DNA of 64,000 bases. It comes from Fictibacillus nanhaiensis (GTDB lineage Bacteria > Bacillota > Bacilli > Bacillales > Fictibacillaceae). Location of the stretch: contig NZ_JAMBOD010000006.1 of assembly GCF_023715445.1 (NCBI RefSeq), positions 124,001-188,000 on the forward strand, written 5' to 3'. Made by a program: the position numbers and the translations under genes. This document shows positions 1 through 8,194 of the stretch, piece by piece. The notes beneath the pieces were generated by a model that saw nothing but the letters and a program-made list of their open reading frames with translations, was not told the DNA's origin and ran no database searches. Within the stretch, counting starts at the first letter, position 1; each line of letters begins with the position of its first letter.

Positions 1-18
1 CTCATTCTTGATTCCTCC
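1..18 (-). other. RBS and start codon of a gene leaving the left edge
   Basis: Read on the minus strand there is a GGAGG core at 18-14, an 8-base gap and an ATG at 5-3. This fits the start of a minus-strand gene continuing beyond position 1. Only five coding bases are visible, so the product cannot be named. Confidence 0.35.
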
Positions 19-101
19 AAACTGGTAATCATTTATGAGTTAAATTTTACCATTTAACAACTAAAAAAGTTTATATTTTTACAAAATAGTTTAATTATAG
101 A

Positions 102-133
102 CAAAAAAGAACCCATAAATGAGCTCTTTTTTT
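102..133 (-). terminator. Probable terminator of the L,D-transpeptidase gene
   Basis: An imperfect inverted repeat (AGAGCTCAT / ATGGGTTCT on the minus strand, two mismatches) is followed by a run of T. It lies just after the stop codon of the gene at 148. Confidence 0.45.
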
Positions 134-147
134 AAACAGTTGTTTAA

Positions 148-894
148 TTAAAACATCCCCAACGCCTTCTTCGTCGCTGGTCCTACAATTCCATCTACTG
201 TTAGCTTCTTCGCTTTTTGGAACTTTCGTACGGCTGCATCTGTATTAGCTCCGAATACGCCATCGATTCCTTTAGTACTATACCCTAAGTTAGTCAGTCT
301 ACGTTGAAGCTCCATGACTTCAGCTCCGCGGCTGCCCTTTTTCAGATTCACAATCGAAAATACTGGTACTGTTGAACCGTTTGTCACTTTATATCCATTG
401 GCTGCTGCAAGTGCTGGAAACGTCTTACTTGAAGTCGTAATCACAACTGGTGTATTTACAGGAATTCTCGCGTACAGCCATTGAACGTCGTTATTGTACA
501 TACGGATACAGCCTGCACTTACGTATTTTCCAATGGAATCTGAGTTATTGTTTCCGTGAATAGCGTATGTGGTCCCCCACGTTCCTCTAGCATTCAATCC
601 GAGCCATCTGTTGCCCAGCGGATTCCTTGGATCTCCACCTGGTATATTACCGGTATAATAAGGCCTGTTTGTAATCTTGTTTACAATTTTAAACTTACCT
701 TCTGGTGTGTAGGACGGCAGTTTTCCCGTTGCCACCTTAAACACTTTAGACAATTTATTATGCTCAAAATACGCAAGCTGGTTAGTGGACTTATTTATAA
801 CGATAAAAGAAGAAGCTGCTGCTTTTGCCGGCTGCACTAAAAAGAACATAAAACAAAACACGAGCAAGCCAATAATCATTTTTTTCGTTTTCAT
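148..894 (-). CDS. Secreted L,D-transpeptidase with C-terminal peptidoglycan-binding domain
   Basis: YkuD-family enzymes cross-link peptidoglycan stem peptides (3-3 links) outside the membrane, using a catalytic cysteine. The 248-residue protein has a signal peptide (about residues 1-26, ending AKAA), a YkuD domain (about 28-165) with HGN at 113-115 and the active-site motif SAGCIRM around Cys129, and a C-terminal PG_binding_1 repeat (about 183-248). The usual order in Bacillus YkuD is LysM first; here the wall-binding module is at the C-terminus. The ATG at 894 is chosen because GGAGAG lies five bases upstream; the longer open frame to 933 has no ribosome binding site and would bury the signal peptide. 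It is transcribed alone. The family call is firm; the cell-cycle stage of action is unknown. Confidence 0.93.
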   Translation of the reverse strand: MKTKKMIIGLLVFCFMFFLVQPAKAAASSFIVINKSTNQLAYFEHNKLSKVFKVATGKLPSYTPEGKFKIVNKITNRPYYTGNIPGGDPRNPLGNRWLGLNARGTWGTTYAIHGNNNSDSIGKYVSAGCIRMYNNDVQWLYARIPVNTPVVITTSSKTFPALAAANGYKVTNGSTVPVFSIVNLKKGSRGAEVMELQRRLTNLGYSTKGIDGVFGANTDAAVRKFQKAKKLTVDGIVGPATKKALGMF

Positions 895-1073
895 TACTTC
901 TCTCCTATTCCTTCTGAAATATAAAATCCTCATATTCTATGCGAAGGAAAAGGAGTTGCATTACCTTTTTGTAAAAATTTTAATAAAAAAATCATGAATA
1001 TTAGGGTTGTACCATGAATAGAATGATAGGTTATATTTAACTTACAATCTTTAAGTGAAAGAAGCTGAAATAG

Positions 1074-1607
1074 ATGCACAACGTTATCCTAAAAAACAAT
1101 ATAGAAGTGACGATAAGAGAAGCAACGAAAGAAGATGCCCAAAACATGATCGACTTTTATAATATAGTTGGCGGTGAAACGGATTTCCTTTCCTTCGGAG
1201 TAAACGAATTTAAACGTGAGCTTCAGGAATACGAAGAGTACATCACTTCAACTTCAAAAGAACCAAATTCGATTATGTTACTGGCTCTCATTGATTCAGA
1301 AATTATCAGTATTGCTACCATTAATTCCTCACAAAAAGAGCGAACCAAACACGTAGGGACACTTGGAATCGTCATTTCTAAAACGTACACTGGACTAGGA
1401 TTAGGGAAAATCTTAATGAATGACCTTATTGATTGGGCTAAACAAAATGGGGTAACCAAAAAGGTTAGTCTCGTTACAAATGAAAGTAATACAATTGCGG
1501 TTGAGCTTTATAAGAAGTTAGGATTTGAAGTGGAAGGATTGTTGAAGAAAGATAATTGTATTAGAGGTGCTTATAGCAACACCGTTATGATGGGCTTAAT
1601 TTTATAG
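1074..1607 (+). CDS. GNAT-family N-acetyltransferase
   Basis: A 177-residue single-domain GNAT protein. It should transfer an acetyl group from acetyl-CoA to an amine; the substrate cannot be told from sequence. The conserved core is visible: a beta-strand ending LGIVISKTYTGLGLGKIL (about 100-118), where the G-LG-GKIL part is the acetyl-CoA pyrophosphate loop, followed by the C-terminal V-N--A--LY-KLGF motif typical of RimI/RimJ-like enzymes. The N-terminus (IREATKEDA) is the usual first strand. The upstream Shine-Dalgarno is weak (GAAAGAAG). The gene stands alone between the divergent L,D-transpeptidase and the brnQ leader. Confidence 0.85.
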   Translation: MHNVILKNNIEVTIREATKEDAQNMIDFYNIVGGETDFLSFGVNEFKRELQEYEEYITSTSKEPNSIMLLALIDSEIISIATINSSQKERTKHVGTLGIVISKTYTGLGLGKILMNDLIDWAKQNGVTKKVSLVTNESNTIAVELYKKLGFEVEGLLKKDNCIRGAYSNTVMMGLIL

Positions 1608-1647
1608 CATAGTAAAATACCCTTAATCAAATTTCAGAAATTCATAT

Positions 1648-1676
1648 TGACTTCTTTATTTCTTGATGCTAAATTT
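1648..1676 (+). promoter_or_regulatory. Sigma-A-type promoter of the brnQ T-box transcript
   Basis: TTGACT at 1648-1653, a 17-base spacer, and TAAATT at 1671-1676. It sits just before the T-box leader, so transcription would start near 1683. Confidence 0.55.
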
Positions 1677-1694
1677 ACTATTAATATTAAAATC

Positions 1695-1951
1695 AATGAC
1701 GAGAAAGAGTAAGATATGATCCCTGTTCCCCAGAGAATCGGTGCTTGGTGAAAGCCGATGTTCAGGCCTTATCCGAAAATCATCTCTGAGATGCAAAGCT
1801 GAACATGTAAGCTTTGACGGGTCGTCCGCCGTTACAATGGAACACGTATGATCGTACGTTGACTGAGTGCCGCAAGCTTTTTTATTAAGCTGCGGAATTA
1901 GGGTGGTAACGCGAGCAATAACTCGTCCCTGCTATAGGGACGGGTTTTTTT
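1695..1951 (+). promoter_or_regulatory. T-box leader controlling brnQ, probable isoleucine specifier
   Basis: T-box leaders sense uncharged tRNA and switch between terminator and antiterminator. The T-box signature AGGGTGGTAACGCG lies at 1900-1913. It is followed by a terminator with stem ACTCGTCCCT (1921-1930) and AGGGACGGGT (1936-1945) and a T run. Upstream, a stem I region (about 1695-1800) has the AGAGAATCGG / GCCGAT distal arm. In the usual place before CTCTGAG the sequence reads AUCAUC (1779-1784); AUC is an Ile codon. An isoleucine-responsive leader suits a branched-chain amino acid transporter. The specifier was assigned by eye, not by a covariance model. Confidence 0.93.
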
Positions 1952-1983
1952 ATGTTCAAAAACAAAAAAAGGAGAGATTACTT

Positions 1984-3318
1984 ATGAGAAAGATGGACAT
2001 CGTTTTTATTGGACTTATGTTATTTTCAATGTTTTTTGGAGCAGGAAACCTAATCTTCCCGCCATTTTTGGGAGCAGAAGCAGGATCATCTTACTGGCTC
2101 GCCATGGCTGGTTTTATCGTTACAGGCGTTGGACTTCCTTTTGCCGTCTTATTTGCCGTTTCCCTTGTAAAAGGAGGCGTTCAAACGATTGGCAATCGAG
2201 TCCATCCGGTTTTCAGCACAGTCTTCATGGTAGTGATCTATTTAAGTATCGGACCATTCCTGGCCATACCTAGAAACGCAAACGTCGCTTATGAAATGGG
2301 TCTTAAACCGTTCTTGAGCAATAATTCTAACGCAGCACTTATTCTTTTTTTATTCACGGTTACCTTTTTCGCACTTGTTTATGCGGTCAGCCTGAATCCA
2401 TCAAAAATGGAGAAGTATATGGGACGCTGGATTACGCCTACCTTACTTTTAGCGATGGTTGTACTATGTGCAGTAGGATTTGTTAAACTTGATGCTACAC
2501 TTCAGTCACCATCTGCTACCTATCAATCCGGAGCCTTTTCGACAGGGTTCATTGAAGGATATAACACGATGGATGCCCTTGCTGCACTGGCTTTTGGGAT
2601 TGTCATTCTTACAGCGATCCAGCAAAGAGGCGTTCGGGATCGAAAGCAATTAACAAGCTACACATTAAAAGCAGGTTTGATTGCGGGAACATTACTTGCA
2701 CTGGTTTATGTCAGCTTGGGATTAATCGGCGGAAAGATGGCCGCAGCAGGTTCTTTTGAAAATGGAACGGATATTCTTTCATCAGCTTCCACTCTTTTAT
2801 TAGGTGAAAGCGGAACAGCCTTACTTGGTTTTATTTTTACATTAGCTTGTTTTACTACAGTTGTTGGATTAACAACAGCTTGCGGCCAGTACTTCTCAAA
2901 TCTGATCCCGAAAGTCAGCTACAAGACGGTAGTCTTACTTGTTACACTAGTAAGCTTTACTCTATCTAACCTTGGACTGAACCAGATCCTTAAAGTGTCG
3001 GTTCCGTTTTTGGTCACAGCATATCCATTAACAATCGTATTAATTGCCCTTACGTTTTTTAACCGTTTCTTCAAAAATCCAAAAAAAGTGTACGGCAGTG
3101 CAGTTCTTTTCACAGGTGTATTTGCCTTGATGGACGGTTTACTTGCATATGGTATCGATTTAGGTCCGGTTCAAGTTTTAAAAGACATCCTTCCTCTATC
3201 CTCTATGGGATTACAATGGATTCTTCCAGCTATTGTTGGTACGGGTGTCGGAATAGTTATAAGCAGCTTCAGCAATAAACCTTCAGCATTAGATGAGGTA
3301 GAAGTGAAAGCTTCGTAA
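1984..3318 (+). CDS. brnQ: Branched-chain amino acid transport protein (BrnQ family)
   Basis: BrnQ (LIVCS family) proteins import leucine, isoleucine and valine with Na+ or H+ in the cell membrane. The 444-residue protein has about 12 hydrophobic segments and the characteristic N-terminal region with FFGAGNLIFPP near residues 18-28. The ATG at 1984 is preceded by AAAGGAGAG with a seven-base gap. The open frame runs further upstream to 1867, but that part is the T-box RNA and is not coding. The T-box leader gives it an independent control: expression is expected when the cognate tRNA, probably tRNA-Ile, is uncharged. Length and motifs are normal for the family. Confidence 0.95.
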   Translation: MRKMDIVFIGLMLFSMFFGAGNLIFPPFLGAEAGSSYWLAMAGFIVTGVGLPFAVLFAVSLVKGGVQTIGNRVHPVFSTVFMVVIYLSIGPFLAIPRNANVAYEMGLKPFLSNNSNAALILFLFTVTFFALVYAVSLNPSKMEKYMGRWITPTLLLAMVVLCAVGFVKLDATLQSPSATYQSGAFSTGFIEGYNTMDALAALAFGIVILTAIQQRGVRDRKQLTSYTLKAGLIAGTLLALVYVSLGLIGGKMAAAGSFENGTDILSSASTLLLGESGTALLGFIFTLACFTTVVGLTTACGQYFSNLIPKVSYKTVVLLVTLVSFTLSNLGLNQILKVSVPFLVTAYPLTIVLIALTFFNRFFKNPKKVYGSAVLFTGVFALMDGLLAYGIDLGPVQVLKDILPLSSMGLQWILPAIVGTGVGIVISSFSNKPSALDEVEVKAS

Positions 3319-3330
3319 GTTAAAGAGGAT

Positions 3331-3370
3331 TCGACTCAAACGTATATTGATACTTTGAGTCGGTTCTTTC
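3331..3370 (+). terminator. Probable terminator of brnQ
   Basis: Inverted repeat CGACTCAAA (3332-3340) and TTTGAGTCG (3354-3362) followed by a T-rich stretch. It directly follows the brnQ stop codon. Confidence 0.5.
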
Positions 3371-3439
3371 TATTAGGGTCTAGAGAATTTTTTTACATGG
3401 TGCGTTTTACGGTAAGTGTTCTTATATTTATTACACGTT

Positions 3440-3561
3440 CGCTCAGACTCATTGAGGTTTCGCTCAAAAACGCCGAGTTACGCTCAAGATTTTCTCGCTA
3501 CGCTCAAACTACCTTTAGTTTCGCTCAAAATATCCCTTTTTCGCTCAAATTACCTACATGG
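3440..3561. repeat. Helically phased array 1: six CGCTCA units, period 20-21 bp
   Basis: CGCTCA(AA) starts at 3440, 3461, 3481, 3501, 3522 and 3542: steps 21, 20, 20, 21, 20. The 12-14 bases between cores vary and are not related to each other. The array fills the gap between the convergent genes brnQ and yaaN, between their two terminators. Open frames across it (for example 3355-3894 on plus) are by-products of the repeat. Function unknown; see the finding on phased arrays. Confidence 0.85.
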
Positions 3562-3694
3562 CAACAAAGTTTACGCGAAAACGGTTTCACTCCGTGTCTC
3601 CTCATTTTCACGCACAAACCTTCCACCTTACAAAATCCTTCAAAAAATTGTCAGTTCATCCACTCTGTCTTAATTTTTTGGCATAAACTCTTAA

Positions 3695-3757
3695 AAATTA
3701 TTAAAAAAACAATAGAGGCTGACCAAAAGATCACTTTATGTGTCCTTTTGGCCAACC
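3695..3757 (-). terminator. Terminator of the xpaC-yaaN operon
   Basis: A long hairpin (GGCTGACCAAAAG at 3717 onward pairing with CTTTTGGCCAACC ending at 3757, few mismatches) is followed on the minus strand by a T run at 3708-3702. Confidence 0.75.
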
Positions 3758-3768
3758 CCTTCTTTCAA

Positions 3769-4944
3769 TTATTCTCCTTTAATCTCAAGCAGCTTCTGCC
3801 TCAATCCAATTTCCATCGTTGCGAGCTCTTCTTCCGCGAGACGGCGTTTCATTCGGCCTTCTTCTTGGATGCGCAGAGTTTCTTCGAGTGTTGATAATAG
3901 GTTTTCTTGCGTTTTCTTCAGCGTTTCGATATCGATCAGGCCGCGTTCATTTTCTTTTGCTGTCTCAATCGTGTTGGTTTTAAGCATTTCCGCATTTTTC
4001 AATAAAAGTTCATTCGTAGTTTTGGAAACCTGTTTTTGTGCCTCTACTGCATTTCGTTGTCTGATCAGCGTCAGCGCAATCGCTACTTGGTTTTTCCAAA
4101 GCGGAATAGCTGTCATAATCGACGACTGAATCTTCTCAACGAGTGCTTGATTCGTGTTTTGGATCAAGCGGATTTGCGGTGCACTTTGAATCGTAATCTC
4201 ACGGCTTAGTTTTAAATCATGTACACGTTTATCCAAGCGGTCCGCGAACTGAACCATATCGTTTACTTCCTGAAATTTCATCTGGTCATTCGTTTGTTCT
4301 GCCACTTTTCTCATCTCAGGAATGGTTACCTGATTTAGTTCATCAAGCTTCAACTCTCCCGCGGCAATATAGACATTTAACGCTTGGAAGTACTCTTTAT
4401 TGTTCTCATACAGTTTTTCAAGCATCACGATATCAGACATGAGGACATTTTTGCTGCCGTCCAGCTTAACGGATATACGATCAATTTGAGCTCCCGTCTT
4501 TTGGTACTTGGAAAGCACTTCTTGAACAGATCCCGAAATTTTACCAAACATACGGCCAATTAGCGTTGGCTTTGTGGACTTCAGTTCTTCCGGGTTTACA
4601 TCTTGAAGCTTCCTCATCAAGTCCCCGATGATTTCGCCGATCTGACCGGTATCCTTTTTCTTCACATGTTCCAGCATCGTGTTTGAAAAAGAATGCAGCT
4701 TCGCTTGTGCAGGTGCTCCGTACGTAATCATCGTCTGGTGATTCGTCGGGTCGATCTGTTTTGCAAGCTGATACGCTTTTTCTTTATTTTCTTCAGGCAG
4801 AACATCTATCAGTCTGATTTGCTTATTTTCTTCAGCAGTTATATTTGACTCTTTATTCTCACCAAAAGGATTAGCCAGCAAGTCATCCATCAAATTTGCG
4901 GGTTCATCTGTATTGTTAAAAAGCGGCGCATTATTTTCTTTCAT
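3769..4944 (-). CDS. yaaN: TelA/YaaN-family toxic anion resistance protein
   Basis: A 391-residue, mostly helical, cytoplasmic TelA-family protein. The family was named for tellurite resistance, but in Bacillus the members YaaN and YceH are linked to cell-envelope stress; the biochemical role is not known. The C-terminal half has long coiled-coil stretches (about residues 200-385, rich in E, K and L) and the conserved core with [14 protein letters not shown] near residue 70. It starts with ATG after AGGAG and overlaps the end of xpaC by 14 bases, so the two are translationally coupled. The xpaC-yaaN order is the same as in B. subtilis. The name is given by this synteny and by family. Confidence 0.88.
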   Translation of the reverse strand: MKENNAPLFNNTDEPANLMDDLLANPFGENKESNITAEENKQIRLIDVLPEENKEKAYQLAKQIDPTNHQTMITYGAPAQAKLHSFSNTMLEHVKKKDTGQIGEIIGDLMRKLQDVNPEELKSTKPTLIGRMFGKISGSVQEVLSKYQKTGAQIDRISVKLDGSKNVLMSDIVMLEKLYENNKEYFQALNVYIAAGELKLDELNQVTIPEMRKVAEQTNDQMKFQEVNDMVQFADRLDKRVHDLKLSREITIQSAPQIRLIQNTNQALVEKIQSSIMTAIPLWKNQVAIALTLIRQRNAVEAQKQVSKTTNELLLKNAEMLKTNTIETAKENERGLIDIETLKKTQENLLSTLEETLRIQEEGRMKRRLAEEELATMEIGLRQKLLEIKGE

Positions 4945-5596
4945 GTATATCTCCTGCCTTTTTAATGGATTGTGATTCTTTCAATGATTTAATCGAATAC
5001 TTCGCTACATCGATCTCATAATGTAGGTCTTCTATATCATTTGACAAAACTTGGTATAAATCCTTTTCGATGTATTCTTTTAACTCATCGAGTGTTCTTT
5101 TCGTTTCAACAAGCGATGTCGTCAGTTCTTTACTTTTCCTAGGCTGTGACGATAAAAACATATATTTTTCCGTAAGTTCCACGGCAGAATCCAAATGCGA
5201 AAAATAAAACTGTTCCGCAAGATAGAAACGGCGAGGTTCTTTTTGAGTTAAACTTTGTATCTTTCTGACAACGCGAACCAGCTCAGCTCTTTGCTTCAAA
5301 GTAGGAAGATCACGAACGGAAAGTAATGCTTTTGAAAGTCTGAAAATCTTAGGTCTGGCTTCATCTAAATTTTTCTTGATGTATTTATATTCTCTTCTCG
5401 ATAATTGTTGGCTATTAAGAAACCGCTGCTTCTGAAGAAGCCCGGTTGCTGTATATGCAGCCGCTCCCCCGGCAACGGCGATACCTGATGACATGAGATA
5501 TGTTTGGTCATACGCAATAATACTTGCCAGCCAAACCCCAATGGAGGATGGGATAGCAACAAACATGCGGATAAAAAAGGCTAAAAATCCGTTCAT
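4931..5596 (-). CDS. xpaC: XpaC-like membrane protein
   Basis: XpaC-family proteins (annotated from old work as 5-bromo-4-chloroindolyl phosphate hydrolysis proteins) occur with YaaN/TelA. The 221-residue product has two short hydrophobic segments near the N-terminus (about residues 5-25 and 30-48) and a long charged, helical remainder, as expected for a membrane-anchored protein with a cytoplasmic coiled-coil. ATG follows AGGAG with a nine-base gap. It is the first gene of a two-gene operon with yaaN. The enzymatic name of the family is doubtful; a role with YaaN in envelope stress is inference. Confidence 0.8.
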   Translation of the reverse strand: MNGFLAFFIRMFVAIPSSIGVWLASIIAYDQTYLMSSGIAVAGGAAAYTATGLLQKQRFLNSQQLSRREYKYIKKNLDEARPKIFRLSKALLSVRDLPTLKQRAELVRVVRKIQSLTQKEPRRFYLAEQFYFSHLDSAVELTEKYMFLSSQPRKSKELTTSLVETKRTLDELKEYIEKDLYQVLSNDIEDLHYEIDVAKYSIKSLKESQSIKKAGDIHERK

Positions 5597-5632
5597 TGTA
5601 ATCGACTCCTGACATAAACTCTTTTTTATTTA

Positions 5633-5659
5633 TACGAAAGTACAAGTTTCAGAGTTTCG
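5633..5659 (-). promoter_or_regulatory. Possible ECF-sigma (SigW-like) promoter of xpaC-yaaN
   Basis: On the minus strand CGAAAC (5659-5654) is followed 17 bases later by CGTA (5636-5633). The consensus for SigW is TGAAAC-16-CGTA, so both the first base and the spacing deviate. B. subtilis cell-envelope stress operons of this kind are SigW-controlled. Weak support only. Confidence 0.3.
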
Positions 5660-5776
5660 TTTTCCAATAAAAAAGTTTACCTATAATATGTTTCTAGTAT
5701 TACCTTATAGAAACCTTCCTAAAATAACCATAGCTCCAAGGTGTAATGTGTTCTAAGACTTGAGGCGTATATTTAT

Positions 5777-5808
5777 AAAAAAACCCACCTCGTATAAAAG
5801 ACGAGGTG
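5777..5808 (-). terminator. Terminator of the SWIM-domain gene
   Basis: Perfect 8-bp stem CACCTCGT (5786-5793) / ACGAGGTG (5801-5808), followed on the minus strand by a run of seven T. Confidence 0.8.
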
Positions 5809-5816
5809 AGTTACAA

Positions 5817-7439
5817 TTACTTTATTTTGCTCAGCTCATCGATAAAAGCTGGACGTTGCTTAAATTTTACCTGCAGTTCACTTTTTATTTCATTAACTTT
5901 TTCCATTCCACAAGCTTTTTTATAAACCTTTAATTCTTTGCATACTCTTCTATACCCTCGACGATCAGACACTCCGTCTGCCATGATGTTTAAATACTCT
6001 CTAAATAAAGAGGATACTGCATCAAAATGTTCTTTAATGATATAGGGGTACAAACTTATAATTTCATAAGGGTTTTCTTTACAGTATTCTAACAACAAAT
6101 CTGTTTGATTTTCATCGATTAAAATTTCCACATATATTCGTGAGTTTTTCAAATCCGAAAGAATTTTTTGAAAAAGTTTTTTCCACTGTTGTTGAGGTGT
6201 TAAACGTTTTAAAATTTCAAAATATCTATATTCACCTTGAAGCAAAAGTTCTTTAGCGAGTTTACTTTGTCTTATTGTCTCACCCATTTTTTCATAAGCT
6301 TCATATCTGTAATTTTTCCATTTTATTATTAACCCCGTTTTGCTCTTGTCTTCCTTCTCTCCATCTAAACAAAGCTGCACAGCTTTATCGTACTGAGATT
6401 TTTGCAAGTAATTCTTAATAGCTTTTTCTCTAAACTCACTTATTTGAATGTTATCAAAAATAAATTTTTCAACGTCTTCATTGCTATTATTCTGTTCAAT
6501 AACCTCTAATTGAATTGATTTAATATATTCGTAGTTCCAACTATTTTTTGACATGGAATTCAGGATGTTGGATAGTGCATTTTCAATAATATTTCTATTT
6601 TCAATATTACTGCTAAGAGGAATACACGCTCTTATAAGATCATAACTCCATTCATCGTTCACTTCTTGATATCTTTTGTGAAGCGCTTCCTTTAAAATCA
6701 ATTTTAATAGTTTATTTTGTTCCGATGCAGATAAAAAATCTATTCCATTTTGAACAGCATCTTGAATCGTATATATGGCTTCATGTATTGTTTGTCCGAC
6801 TGATCCAGCTGAATCATCACAATATGAAATCATATCGACTATATAGGAAAGAACAAGAATGCTCAGCTTTACCGAAAGTTCAATTTCTTGTTTACTTATT
6901 TTTTCTTTTGCCTTATACAGAACTTGCTGTGCACCGGCAGTTGCTTCCTCAGTCTGATCATAATGGATAAAACCATGAACTTTAGCTTTTGTTATATATT
7001 CTTTAATTAGCTTTTCAGATGTGTTTATTTCATCTGATGGCTTAGCCAACGAAAATAAAAGCTGATTTTTTATATTTTTATTTCCATTTGCTATATCCAT
7101 AATTAGTTCAATCAGTTCATCCTTTTTAAACCCTTTAAGCTGTATTTTTAAATCTTGTTGTTTCGGTAAATCTTGTTGTTGATTTTTTAAGGCGTAAAAT
7201 ACAGCAACCTGGTGTTTACAAATCTCACTATAATCATAAGGACAATCACAGTAGCTTTCTACAATTTTATTTTCTTCTAATGAAACTTCCACAAAATAAT
7301 CTTCTGTTCCATTTACTGTCGCTTCATATTGACCTGGGACTATCTCGTCAAGATCTTCTACACGGCCACTTTCATAGTATTGAAGACCGCGATTAAGTAT
7401 TGTAATATCTATGTATTTTTCAATATTAGAAAGCAGCAA
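5817..7439 (-). CDS. SWIM zinc-finger domain protein with helical repeat C-terminus
   Basis: A 540-residue protein of unknown role. Near the N-terminus (about residues 62-78) is the SWIM motif CDCPYDYSEICKH, in the form CxCx(n)CxH, which binds one zinc and is used for nucleic-acid or protein contacts. The rest is alpha-helical with degenerate repeat character. SWIM proteins of this size are common in Bacilli, often next to SNF2 helicases; no helicase is adjacent here. The start is a TTG at 7439-7437 with a GGGGAG ribosome binding site seven bases upstream; no ATG fits. Single-gene unit with its own terminator. Confidence 0.8.
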   Translation of the reverse strand: MLLSNIEKYIDITILNRGLQYYESGRVEDLDEIVPGQYEATVNGTEDYFVEVSLEENKIVESYCDCPYDYSEICKHQVAVFYALKNQQQDLPKQQDLKIQLKGFKKDELIELIMDIANGNKNIKNQLLFSLAKPSDEINTSEKLIKEYITKAKVHGFIHYDQTEEATAGAQQVLYKAKEKISKQEIELSVKLSILVLSYIVDMISYCDDSAGSVGQTIHEAIYTIQDAVQNGIDFLSASEQNKLLKLILKEALHKRYQEVNDEWSYDLIRACIPLSSNIENRNIIENALSNILNSMSKNSWNYEYIKSIQLEVIEQNNSNEDVEKFIFDNIQISEFREKAIKNYLQKSQYDKAVQLCLDGEKEDKSKTGLIIKWKNYRYEAYEKMGETIRQSKLAKELLLQGEYRYFEILKRLTPQQQWKKLFQKILSDLKNSRIYVEILIDENQTDLLLEYCKENPYEIISLYPYIIKEHFDAVSSLFREYLNIMADGVSDRRGYRRVCKELKVYKKACGMEKVNEIKSELQVKFKQRPAFIDELSKIK

Positions 7440-7499
7440 ATTTATCTCCCCTAACCGTTGTATGTTTCTATAAAGCCATTGTAACTTATGTATGATCTG

Positions 7500-7550
7500 A
7501 ACAAAACAAAGACGCTGAATATGTATATATCACATAAACAGCGCCTTTAG
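7500..7550 (-). terminator. Hairpin with T-rich tail downstream of the tandem element
   Basis: Stem AAAGACGCTG (7508-7517) / CAGCGCCTTT (7539-7548). On the minus strand it is followed by a T-rich tract. No gene lies directly to its right, so it would end a minus-strand transcript coming from the 7.7-7.9 kb element. Function inferred. Confidence 0.5.
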
Positions 7551-7700
7551 CTTAAACTCACAATATTCACTTAAACTTTCTGTCCTTTCTTACTAATACA
7601 CAAATGCTAGTTATTTGTCCCATAACTAGACTTCAATTAATTGTTCGTTCAATCAATTGCCTTGCATTAGATCAATATTTTTCCTTCACTCTGGTAGATT

Positions 7701-7922
7701 CCCACACGCCCACACGCTGCGAAAATAGTTTTCACCGGCTATTTTCATCTGCAACATGATCTTAGCATGCTTCGCTCACATACGTCATTGGAATCATCCT
7801 CTTTCCGAATGTGTATTTGCGCGTCCCCACATATCCACACATCTCGAAATCAGTTTTCACGGGCTGATCTCTACCTGGATGTGATTTGATATGCTTCGCT
7901 TACTTGCGTCATTGGAATCACG
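7701..7922. repeat. Tandem pair of diverged ~97-bp elements, 124-bp spacing, each with a conserved hairpin
   Basis: Copy 1 is about 7701-7799 and copy 2 about 7826-7922. They share CCCACA at the left, a hairpin in the middle and a 29-base right end (24 matches) starting TGCTTCGCT. Hairpin of copy 1: GAAAATAG (7721-7728) / CTATTTTC (7739-7746). Copy 2: GAAATCAG (7846-7853) / CTGATCTC (7864-7871). The loops (TTTTCAC-GG) are almost the same, and two stem pairs differ in both arms so that pairing is kept. This is the main content of the gene-free stretch 7440-8194; elsewhere in the gap nothing was recognised. Confidence 0.75.
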
Positions 7923-8194
7923 CCTTCCTTGTAAAGGTTGTGTTTTATTTGTTAACTACATATTAACCTATTCTGAAGTTATTTTAAATATTCAGAATAA
8001 TCAATATTATGTTGTTTGAGGTGTTTTTATTCCCCTTTTGATTGGCATACTTCTTCTTTCGTAAAATTTCTTTTTGTTTCATCATATTTCAACAATTTAA
8101 TTATTAAACTCTTTTCATAGGCTTTCACCTATTCAAATCCCCTTACATAATATGCCTTTAGAAACACAACTATTCGGAAGAGGAGTGTTTTTAA

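Noticed and set aside
1867-1983. N-terminal extension of BrnQ
   Set aside because: The frame is open but overlaps the T-box and its terminator. The ATG at 1984 has a proper ribosome binding site and gives the family length.
3440-3561. CRISPR array
   Set aside because: Units of 20-21 bp with only 6-8 conserved bases and 12-14 variable bases are too short for CRISPR repeats and spacers. No cas gene is in the window. The same holds for the other phased arrays.
3355-3894. 179-residue plus-strand open frame
   Set aside because: It runs through the brnQ terminator, phased array 1 and antisense to yaaN. No ribosome binding site; the composition reflects the repeat.
3769-5596. Tellurite resistance operon
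   Set aside because: The TelA name is historical. XpaC-YaaN without TerCDE genes fits the envelope-stress pair of Bacillus better.
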